The notes under the pieces are model-generated. The model was not told where the DNA came from, did no database searches, and was given only the letters and a program-made list of their open reading frames with translations. The translations under genes and the position numbers were made by a program. This document shows, one piece after another, positions 55,025 through 64,000 of a DNA stretch of 64,000 nucleotides; the stretch's first letter is position 1; every line of letters begins with the position of its first letter. Source of the stretch: Adiantum capillus-veneris (taxonomy: Eukaryota > Streptophyta > Polypodiopsida > Polypodiales > Pteridaceae); the NCBI GenBank assembly GCA_014529385.2, contig CM043953.1, positions 65,488,372-65,552,371 on the forward strand, in the 5' to 3' direction.

Positions 55025-57209
55025 TTTGAAGGAGAACTTTTTTAAGTTTTGGGATCTACATCTAAAACCCATTGCCTTGAAAAGAATATATTTCTTTGAG
55101 CAATGTCAATAATTTTTTGTAGGCCATCCTTAAGTAATGCAAGCATATATCAATGCACAAAGGCCAACGACAATTTTTTTGCAGACACACAAATTTGTAT
55201 AGAAAGGAGACAAGCCTAAAGCAGTAGAGAAGTCTAGTCGAGATTGTAAAGGCAAAAACCAAAACAATAACAACAATAAGAAAAAGGAGAAGGGAGTTTA
55301 TAAAGGTAACAACAAACTCTCTCCCAAGGAGGTTGAGAGATATAAGAGAGAGAATAAACATTTCAAATGTAGGGAAACTAGGTACACTATCTTGTATCCT
55401 CCAAAAAAGGAGCCAAAATAGATAACTTACAAGCTACTTAGTTCTTTCATACAATAGCTTAGGTCCACAAGGAGCTTCACTACATTATGCTCGAGGAAAA
55501 GCTTGAGATCAAGATGTATTTGTAATCTTTCACCTTGGTTCTTCTTACAATTTTATCTCTTGAGATATGGCCATCAAGTTGTGTTGACGATTAAGGTAAG
55601 GTTGGTGGAAGGTGAAGGGGCAATAAAACCCATATGCAATGTAGTAGTGTATGGCGTGCTATAAAAGAGGCCCATTTCTCAATGAAAGATCATCCAAGTT
55701 TGTGTACGTGAGGTGCAATGCTTCTTGTGAGCTTGTGATCACAGGCACTCAGCTCAAGATCGTGTTTATAAGTCCAAGCTAATCCATCTTGGAACCTAAT
55801 TCACTTGAGTCACATCTTTTGTTCACACACTCTCTCTCACTTATATTGTATGGGTATTAGGAAAGTGCAAAGATTGTATCTTTGAGGGGGGGTGTTGAAG
55901 ATTATGGTAAGGTTGGTGGAAGGAGAAGGGTCACAAAATCCATATGCAATGTAGTAGTGTATGGAGTGCTATAAAAGAGGCCCATTTCTCAATGAAAGAT
56001 CATCCAAGTTTGTGTACATGAGGTGCAATGCTTCTTGTGAACTTGTGATCACTGATACTTAACTCAAGAACGTGTTTATAAGTCCAAGCTAATCCATCTT
56101 GGAACCTAATTCGCTTGAGTCACATCTTTTGTTCACATACACTCTCTCTCTCACTTAAGTAGTATGATTAGGCTCACCCACCCTAGTTCACTTGAAGCCA
56201 TGGTATCTAACAAGTTGGGCATCCACTCCTTTGAAATGGGTTTCACCAAAGATACAGATGGGGCATTTGAGGGACAAGTTACTTCTTAAATAAGAAAACT
56301 TTGAGTTCATAGTGTATGTTGATCAAGAGGACTTATACATCTCTCTTTTGAAGCAAGAAGATGTCTTGTTAGACTCTTGTTGGTTTATAGTATGTCAACT
56401 AATTCATAATATCTTGATAAAGTCATTAAATTTTAGCATAGAGGTGTAAATATAGCCCTTCCTGTAAATAGTAAGGGTAGCACACTTCCCATTGTCTCTC
56501 AAGAAGATTTTCTCAAATCAATAAAAAAGAATATTTTTTGCCTACATGATTTACGTTACGGAGTCTAAAACTAATGACAAGCTATTCTCTCCTCATAACT
56601 CTAAATAAATTGAAGCAAAATTTTCATTAAAAGAACTTTCTAGATGAGCTTGCTTCCTTGTTTATTGACTCTTTCCTCCTTCTTGAGGAGAAGATGAACA
56701 AAAGATTGAGCTTTTTACTCTTAAACAAACCACCCGAGTCTCTTATGCACAAAAGGAATAGTTTATGACACAAGTAAGTGAAATATTGGAGAAGGGTATA
56801 ATCAGACAAAGTTCATCTCCTTTTTGTTCTCCAGTGCTTTTAGTGCAAAAGGAGGATGGTTCATACCGAATGTGTGTGGGACTATCACACACTAAACAAA
56901 ACCATTGTTAATAATATATTTGTAGTTCCAAGGATTGAGGACTTGTTTGATAAACTACCATACTTGTTCTACTTTATTAGGATTGGATTTACCAGTTTTA
57001 ATCTATTTGAATATAGAGTGATCCCTTTTAGACTCACTAATGCACCATTTACATTTGACATGATGATGGATAGACTCTTTTGTAAGCATTGGGCTTACAT
57101 AGGAGTATTATTTGATGATATCATTGTCTACTTCAAACCTCTTGATGAACAAAAGAATCAATTAAGATATTTTTTTCAAGAATGTATGATCATAAGCCTT
57201 AGATCATAA
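55025..57209 (+). pseudogene. Ty3/gypsy gag-protease-RT remnant (split by a TRIM-like element)
   Basis: Three pieces in order. A basic, N-rich Gag C-terminus (about 55210-55425) has L-S-P-K-E-V-E-R-Y and a zinc-knuckle remnant, F-K-C-R-E-T-R-Y, that has lost its later Cys/His. Next is a protease remnant, L-G-S-S-Y-N-F-I-S (about 55540-55570). After the inserted TRIM comes an RT, with [13 protein letters not shown] near 56838 and then, in a frame open at 56856-57209, L-N-K, V-P-R-I-E-D-L-F-D-K-L, V-I-P-F-R-L-T-N-A-P (G changed to R) and L-F-D-D-I. Numerous stops elsewhere. The pattern fits a chromovirus-type gypsy, but no integrase or chromodomain follows. Confidence 0.78.
55582..56157 (+). 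mobile_element. TRIM-like miniature LTR element (576 bp)
   Basis: Two direct repeats, 55582-55843 and 55893-56157, both starting TGTTGA and sharing almost all their sequence. They are separated by only about 49 bp holding tgggtattagga (a decayed tRNA-iMet primer-binding site) and a polypurine run, tttgaggggggg (55881-55892). Flanks agttg (55577-55581) and agtag (56158-56162) make a 5-bp target duplication with one mismatch. Ends read TG...TA. It sits in the gypsy protease remnant. Confidence 0.82.
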
Positions 57210-60200
57210 ATTGGGACACAGAGTGAATTATTTTTGCACGAGAAAGGTTGAGAAGAAGGTGAGTAGGGTGCAGAGAGGAGTGGTGAGAGAGGTGGGGATG
57301 ATGAGTGGAGAGGTGTGTGTGAAAGAGGAAAATGGTAAAGTGGAAGAGGGAGTGTGGCTGCATAGCATGGGCAAACTGGGGTCCACCAATAAAATCATAG
57401 CTCACAGCTCGTAGCTCAAAAAAATATGAAAAAATTTGAGGTGAAATTTCAGTCCACGAGCTACAACTTTTGTTTGTATCACCTTTTCAAATTCGGGGAG
57501 CATGTGATCTTTAAAAATTTAGCAAAACCGACTGTTTTTTCCACTGCACAAGGTCCTTGTGAGGTCCTTCTTTGGATGATTCTTTTGAATACCTCCAACT
57601 CCATGGTGCATGTATGCATTCCACATACCCTTGACCTTATTTGGTAGGTCTATAGTTGAAGATATTTTTGAGATCACGATATAAGTGAATAGTACAACTA
57701 AGAAAATCAAATATTGAGGAGTCTGAAAAAATATGTACATTTCAAATATAAATAATATAGGTGAAAAAAATATAAAGGGGTCAAAATAAATCTCTCTCAT
57801 TATAAGTCTACCATAAAAAGATGAATATTTTTTGTGTTCTAATTTATGAGAGTAAAAGAGAATAGATGTAGGAAGAAAAAATCACAATAGTGAAAAAATA
57901 TACACATAAATAAAACTAGTTTTTTTGGATTTTTGTTGGGATGGAGTTACACCAAAAATAAGAGAAGCTTGCATGAAATTATTTTTATATGGAATAAAGA
58001 GTATGCAAAATGGTAAGAAAAAATATGGTAATGGTGAGTCAATGTACATAGCATAAATAACACACCATAGGTAGAAATATTTAAACAAATACCAAAATAA
58101 TTATGAAAAATCCTTTTATTTAGGCCCTTACTACAATGAAATATTTACACACAAATGGGCCATAATATACTTATATTTTTTACATATATATATATATTTT
58201 GGCTCAACTAGCCGAGTGACTAGCTAGCTGAGGGTTTTTAAGAAGATATGGGAAAAGTCCCCTAACTCACACACACCTATGTACAGTGAAATGGTAGGGA
58301 TAGCCACAGTGTTTGGATGATTTTGGTAGGGTGGGTTAACTCACTATGGCAATTACGGAGAGCCAAAAAACGGCTATCAATACCAATTGTGAAGCTATGG
58401 TGGATAAACACAAGAACCATTCATGGAGAAAAATGACATAGTAGAGCTTGACTATGGAACTTGAAATGACTACAAAGGTGCGTCTTTTATAGGCATAGGC
58501 TAGAGCTTGTTGCTTACATCATAGATGAAGGGTTCGAGAGCTCAAGGACGAGCCAAATGGGGAGAATCAAGTGGAAAACCCATATGCACCCTTGTAAGAG
58601 CTATTTTGGCATATCTCTTGGCTCCACATGCAAGTGGAACATGTGTAGAAACACCCATGGGTTATGTACCTATGTACATGTATCATATGGGATGGAAAAA
58701 CATGCATAAATGGCTAGGGAAATGCTCCATAGGGAGGGACAAAGGATGTCACACACTCCAACAACTTCCTTGTTCTCTTTTATTGGCAAATCATATTGTG
58801 AATTTTTTTGATAGGAAAATGCTCTTGGTAGGTTGTATACACTTCTTGCGAAGGGGGAGTAGGTGATTAATGAGTCTAGCCTTGTTGAGCAGGGGGGGGT
58901 CTAGACCTTGGTGAGGTGAAAGTTCCTTCTCCATAAGTCTCATTCACATGCTATGTCTATATTACTTCATTGCATAGTAATTCCTCAAAATGTCATTACT
59001 AGGAAGAGACTTTTGTTTGTCTACTTTATAGAGATTCACGTACATTGTGTTTCTTTTTTGCACAATTTTGATGCATGGCCACTTGTGGGAACTACATTGC
59101 TATAACAGCTAAATTAACAAAAAGTGTGCAAAATTTGGCTTAGATCCCCATTTAGGGGCCATGAATCAGGCAAACTCAGGGGGCACATCATAAACTCATG
59201 CTCAAAGATCCATTTGGTGGACTACTAACCTCATCCTTTTGAATTGTTCCACTGATGGATCATACCTCACTTCCCTATTATGCCTCCTTGGGACCTTTGC
59301 ACAAAGTACCATGTTCCAACTAGCATCCACATTGCATGCTCAACCCTGGTAGACTCCTAACATCTCTTATATATAGCCCTCTCTACAAAAATTGACTCAT
59401 GTATATGTTCAAGACAAGGAATGAAATAAAAGTAAGCACAACATCAAGAGCAACACATAGCACAACGTGGGTAGATGCCATTTAGATATTTGCTTGGGTT
59501 TTAGTTTCCTCGGGAAATCTCACTTGGACAATGGTAGGAATCCCATAGGTTGAGATTTCAGCTTATGTTTTAGAGTTAAAGCCTCTTGCTCTCTCAAGCT
59601 GGGTATTGATAGTTAACCTTTTTCTTAGTTAAATCATGTAATGGCTGGACTGGTGCTAAAGAATTTTCTATAAATCTTTAATAGTAAGAGCGTGTCCCAA
59701 TAAAGCTTCCAAGCTCATGGAGGTTCTTTAAGGTGGGCTATTACTCTATAACTTTTAGCTTTTGTGGATCCATCCTTATACTATCTTTAGAAATGATGTG
59801 ACCCAAATATTGTGTCTCATTGAAGAATAAGAGAAACCATGGTGAACTCATGTCTCCTACACACACTTCCATTCCAAAAGTGACCACCTAGTCTCATTTT
59901 TTCTCTTCCATATTACCCATATTTATAAAAAATACCACAAAATTCAGCCTATTCTCTTGAAAGACAACATCATGGTGATTGATTACTCATGTTCACTTAC
60001 CTTGGCTCCCAAGGAAGGTCAAGAGTGGAGAAAAAACGTACCGTCAAAGCTAGTGGACCGTCAACAAGCGTCAAAATTGACCCTACTCAAGACACTTGGA
60101 GCATCGACATTGTAAGAAATCCATGTTTCTTACCTATTAAGAGTTTTTTCTTCCTTATTTGTATCCTACATGGATACTCCCATTATAAATATCCAATTCC

Positions 60201-61071
60201 ATTTGTAAATCAATAAAAATACTAACTCTACTAATTTACTAACACTAACTTAGTATGAAAAGTCCTATCACCTCCACTTCTCTCCTCTCTCTCTTCTTCA
60301 TCTATCCCCACCAACTTGTTGATAATTCCAAGCAAAAGAAATTAGATAAGTGCTGAAAATCTAACCCAACCAAGGTTAGAGGAGTAACCCTAGCCCTCAA
60401 AATTGCTATAAAAGGAAGGTGTAGCTAGCACAAAAAAGGGAGAGCCATAAGCAAGAGCACTATGCTATAGCTTGAGAAGCCAAGCTCAACCTCTCTAGAA
60501 GGAGCTCTTGAGTGTAATCTCATTGTCTTATGCATGTGCATGTGTTGTAATAGGGGTGATTAGCAAGGAAACTCTATGCCATTGTAAGAGAGAGAGTGAT
60601 CATTCAATTGAGAGTAGGAAATCTATCATTTCTCCTACTAGTGTAAGCCCAACATTTGCTGAATCAAGGAGGGTGGATTTGGACTAAGCTTGGATAATTT
60701 GTCTCTCTTCCAACGTGAAGTAATGGACAACAATGATGTGTAAGTGTCTTGGTGTTTTTGTTTAAGTTCTTCATAGCTTGTCTCTGGGTGTTGTCATCAA
60801 TTTAGCCATAAATCCCACATACTGTAAGAGGGCGACAGGGTGGAAAGGACTCCCCTGGCCTTAAGACAGTGATTGGGGTGGCTTTTCTTGTGATGTGTTG
60901 TGGTGTAATTTACTCAAGCTATGTTGAACAAATACTAATCTCACTTTCCTTGGTAATGACAGATTTGTAATAAGGTATTAGTGCAACAAGCACCCCCTCC
61001 CCCTTCCCTCTCTTTCTTACATATATGATTGTATTTGCTTGATCATTGCCGATACATTTCAAAGCAGCCCG

Positions 61072-61073
<2 letters not shown>
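57210..61073. other. Intergenic stretch without recognisable genes
   Basis: No coding motif on either strand. LTR-like promoter fragments with TATA boxes occur near 59365 (cttatatatagc) and 60400 (gctataaaagga), each followed by a GAG- or AGAGC-type leader, but no paired repeat is visible in the window. Short frames are unremarkable. Confidence 0.5.

Positions 61074-61115
<42 letters not shown>
61074..61115 (+). repeat. (CT)n microsatellite
   Basis: 42 bp of CT dinucleotides preceded by cccgag and followed by gtaatgg. Confidence 0.97.
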
Positions 61116-61123
<8 letters not shown>

Positions 61124-62274
61124 ATTAGCCTATTAACCTTGAGAATAGCGGAAATTAATGAGAATACTTTCGAGAAATAACTTTGTGAGCATAGCGGGTA
61201 GACATAATTGAAGATAGCAACATAATCATAGCAATTAGTTAACTTGGCATGATCAATACTTTTGCAAGAGAGAGAATTTAGAGAACATGACAACAGTTGA
61301 GGACCGGATTTATGTGGAGCCGGTCCCCCCTCCAATAGGCATTTGTATTATGATTTCTCCCATTAAGAGAGACTTGTTACAATACATTCTTTGTGTTCCT
61401 TGTGACCTAGGTGATGCAATGAAGATGGAAAGCTTCATGCATCACAATCATAGCATAACATGAACTTGAAGAAAGCTTTAATTGTCCCAAGCCTCAGTCC
61501 CAAGACCTCAAACACCTTCGAAGGTGGAGAGAGCTAGCAGGGAATGAGGGTAGGGAAGAGGAAGAAGAAACATTTCATAGGAGAAAGAACTAGTTCCTCA
61601 CTTATCATACTCTTGTTGCTAGCATACATAATAGCATAGTAATGAAGAAGAAGGAGATGACAAGCTCAAGAATTGAAGCATGGCTCTTGGTTGGATTTGC
61701 ACTCCATAGCCAAGAGTGTTGGTGTAGGCTCTCAACCTCTACTTGCTTGGAGAGGGAGCTCTTGCACTTTGCATAGCACACCATGAGAGTGATTGTGAGT
61801 GTGTGTGGGTGAGTATACCCCTCAAGCAAGCCCCTAGCTAGATTGTGTCGACCCCCCCTTGTAGCTCATGCTTGAAGCTCATTGGACCCTCCCAGGCCTA
61901 GCCAATCATGAGCAGGAGGCATTACAAGCAGTAGGGGTAGCCTTGAGACAAGTGTCCCCCTTTCCTTTTTGAGAGAGAGGGCTAGATAAATGCTAAAACA
62001 ATTAGATAATTCATGTAATTTATCATTGGATCCCTTTGAAGCTTAGCCAATAGGCTTCAAGCAACACATGAAGGTAACATGGGTAGGGGCCTGGCATGTG
62101 TCCTTGCTGCCTCTTCAAGTTGGGGCTTCCCTTGTGTGTGTGAGTGGGTGTTCTCTCTCTAGCCCCTAGGAAAAGGGATCGCCCCCCCTCTTGTAGGAAT
62201 GCTTTTGACTTTAGGTGATAAAGCACCTTACTCACCAAGCATGACAAAGCACTTGAACTAGGGGGTGTTCCCAC

Positions 62275-62465
62275 AAGCATCTCAGGCAAGCTTCTCAAGG
62301 CACCTCAAGTACCTTAATCATGCAGCAAGTCAAGCACCTCAAGCATGGAGCCAGTCAAGCACCTCAAGCATCTTAATCAAGCACCTCAAGCATGACAAAC
62401 ACCTCAAGCACGACAAGCACCTCAAGGAGGACAAGCACCTCGAGCTTGGGCCGGGTTCCCACCTC
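62275..62465 (+). repeat. Minisatellite of cacctcaagca units
   Basis: More than ten degenerate units of the type caagcacctcaagcatg over about 190 bp. The array lies inside the probable LTR of the minus-strand chromovirus, whose 5' end is at 62740. Confidence 0.85.
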
Positions 62466-62740
62466 AAGCTCAGCCCTAGCTTACCTAAGGTCAAAGGACT
62501 TTTACACACATTTATTGGAGGTCTTCAATGAAGCTAACCCTAAGGTCTTATGCTCCATTGGTTAGCCTTGCTCTTTGATAGACCATCTCCCTTTTGGGCC
62601 CCTTTACCATTGGCCCCGTGTTGAGATAGATCTATAAGCACATATCTATATTTTAACACTTGTTCCCGTTTATTCTCCCACATTAAGTGATCAAATATGA
62701 GAAAATCATTTGGGTTGGTTAGATATTAGATTTTATGACA

Positions 62741-63099
62741 TTACCTCTCTCTTGAAATCATAGTCGTCCTCGACTATGAGGTAGAAGAGATAAAGTCTTA
62801 GTCATTAGTCAATCGTATTTAGCGGGTAAAGGATCCCTTTTTACCCTACGACATCTTTCGAAGATGGATGACTAATCCATTTGGTGCTTGGGAGACATAG
62901 CTGCCGCAAGCATGTCTGCTCTTTAGTCCATTTCATTCTCCCAAAGTAGAGTGACAAATTCTACTTGGTGTTTGAGAGACGTCGTCATCACAAAGATGAT
63001 TCTAAGCATGCATACTAGTTAAATTTGTGCACAATTAAAAAGAGGACTAGTCATATAAGACAAAAACATGAGTCATTTAAAAGAAATTTGTACATTTGC
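62741..63099 (-). other. 3' untranslated region and polypurine tract of the chromovirus
   Basis: On the minus strand the integrase stop is followed by about 345 bp without coding. Then gtcgaggacgactatgattt and a purine tract, aagagagaggtaa (62741-62753), directly precede TGTCATAAAATC, the likely start of the 3' LTR (reading leftwards from 62740). The gaggacga block matches the one before the 3' LTR of the LARD-like element. The far LTR end cannot be placed. Confidence 0.75.
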
Positions 63100-64000
63100 T
63101 TACTCTAATGTAGCATTGTAAGCATTGACAAGGTTCATACTATCCTTAAGTTGTACTCCTTGCATCCATTTAGCATCTTCAAAAGGATAATTTTTGAACT
63201 TAATAAGATACCGTCGGATTATCTTACCATGTCGTAGTACCTTGTCTTCATGCCAAAGGACAACTTCGGGTTGTAGCACCTCTTCTTGGTCTTCGACTTC
63301 GGGAGGGTCTTCAATAATTGGTTCAATTGGTGGCTCTCCTTTGTAGGGCTTAAGTAAGCTTATATGAAAGGCATTGTGTATAAGCCAATGGTTGGGCAAC
63401 TTGAGTTGATAAGCCATCTCATTGATAGGCTTCAAGATTTGGAAAGGACCATAGTATCTTTTTGCTAGTTTAGCATAATACTTTTGATGGCCCGTAGGAT
63501 TTTTGCCCGTCGTTTGCCTTAATCGAGCCTTAGGAAACTTGAGTAAGACCCAATCATTTTCTTTGAACATTAAGGCTCTTCTGTGCTTATCAGCAGCAGC
63601 TTTTTGCCTTTGTTGAGAGATGGCTATAGCCTCCCTAATCTTTTGAAAAGATTCTTGTAGGTCACAGCTATACTCATCGGCGGCGAAGATCTTCCCATGT
63701 ACTTTCAGTACCAAGGGACTTTTAGGTCTTCCCTCTATGATCTCGAAAGGTGCTTTCCCCGTAGAAGTATGTACAGTATTATTGTAGGCATACTCTACTA
63801 GCGGTAAATACTTTTCCCATTGTGAGCGTTGATCTACTTCGGTAACATAAGTTTTGAGTAGATCGAGTATTGTAAGATTGGCTATCTCACTTTGGCTATC
63901 CGTTTGTGGGTGATAGGCCGAAGAGAAATTCAATCTTGTTCCTAGATTTTCAAAGAGACCTTTCCAGAAATTACTGGTCATTCTAGGATCTCTATCTGAC
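63100..64000 (-). CDS. Chromovirus (Ty3/gypsy) integrase C-terminus with chromodomain; 5' end outside window
   Basis: C-terminal part of a chromovirus polyprotein. The frame is open through the right edge (S-D-R-D-P-R at 63982-64000, which contains the second catalytic Asp of integrase). Then Y-H-P-Q-T-D-S-Q-S-E-I supplies the catalytic Glu, with D-S-Q where D-G-Q is usual. It continues with W-E-K-Y-L-P-L-V-E-Y-A-Y-N, the basic and G-P-F-Q-I-L domain, and a chromodomain near the end (I-R-R-Y-L-I-K-F-K-N-Y-P-F-E-D-A-K-W). Chromodomains are thought to direct integration to marked chromatin. No stop in about 300 codons, so this copy may be recent. The stop is at 63100-63102. Confidence 0.95.
   Translation of the reverse strand, partial: SDRDPRMTSNFWKGLFENLGTRLNFSSAYHPQTDSQSEIANLTILDLLKTYVTEVDQRSQWEKYLPLVEYAYNNTVHTSTGKAPFEIIEGRPKSPLVLKVHGKIFAADEYSCDLQESFQKIREAIAISQQRQKAAADKHRRALMFKENDWVLLKFPKARLRQTTGKNPTGHQKYYAKLAKRYYGPFQILKPINEMAYQLKLPNHWLIHNAFHISLLKPYKGEPPIEPIIEDPPEVEDQEEVLQPEVVLWHEDKVLRHGKIIRRYLIKFKNYPFEDAKWMQGVQLKDSMNLVNAYNATLE

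Noticed and set aside
60919-61335. 138-codon minus-strand frame with an Arg-Glu repeat
   Set aside because: The repeat is the translation of the CT microsatellite at 61074-61115; flanking residues show no domain.

Overview
This window is repeat-rich nuclear DNA from a land plant. I found no ordinary single-copy gene, rRNA, tRNA or CRISPR array. Nearly everything recognisable is a retroelement: Ty1/copia of the Tork/Tnt1 type, Ty3/gypsy of several lineages, a Penelope-like element (PLE), an L1-type LINE, a large non-autonomous LTR element and a miniature LTR element. Primer-binding sites matching plant initiator tRNA-Met and tRNA-Asp, two kinds of Ty3 element with plant-typical features, and long CT microsatellites all fit a large plant genome. 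The PLE makes a gymnosperm, fern or lycophyte more likely than a flowering plant, but that is inference.

Layout. 1-3496: pol of a Tat-lineage Ty3/gypsy element with two RNase H domains, entering from the left edge, followed by its 3' noncoding region and probable LTR (to about 5.1 kb). 5729-46700: a decayed Penelope-like element whose terminal repeats lie at 5729-6037 + 11466-11551 and 46304-46651. It has been split twice. A 5.4-kb non-coding LTR element (6038-11465, TSD ctaag) sits in its left terminal repeat. A four-level nest sits in its reverse transcriptase: Copia-1 (15407-45604, minus strand, TSD ataaa) contains Copia-2 (17373-42053, minus, TSD tcttg), which contains a 19-kb Ty3/gypsy element (18692-37708, plus, TSD cattc). 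Every boundary is set by paired LTRs of equal length, a 5-bp target duplication, and reading frames that rejoin when the insert is taken out. 47.1-53.2 kb: a broken L1-type LINE (ORF1-like, endonuclease, RT, C-terminal zinc motif), itself interrupted. 55.2-57.2 kb: remnants of a Ty3 gag-pro-RT carrying a 576-bp TRIM-like element. 63.1-64.0 kb: the integrase end and chromodomain of a chromovirus on the minus strand, running off the right edge.

The most unusual object is the 19-kb gypsy element. Its gag-pro-pol is one 9.4-kb frame broken by two stop codons. It contains a duplicated integrase zinc-binding region, a second retropepsin-like domain after the integrase, and a tail of repeated K-Q-x-W-x-P-K motifs. 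A further long coiled-coil ORF of unknown function (33445-36721) lies downstream of pol. Nine copies of an almost perfect 24-32 bp palindrome centred on ACGCGT are confined to its 5' leader (4 copies) and 3' noncoding region (5 copies), and a half-site lies in each LTR. These features together are the best candidate here for something undescribed.

Relative ages follow the nesting: PLE, then Copia-1 (many stops and frameshifts; 4 LTR differences in 192 bp), then Copia-2 (one internal stop; 2 in 187 bp), then the gypsy element (about 14 in 938 bp). No working host gene or pathway can be claimed from this sequence.
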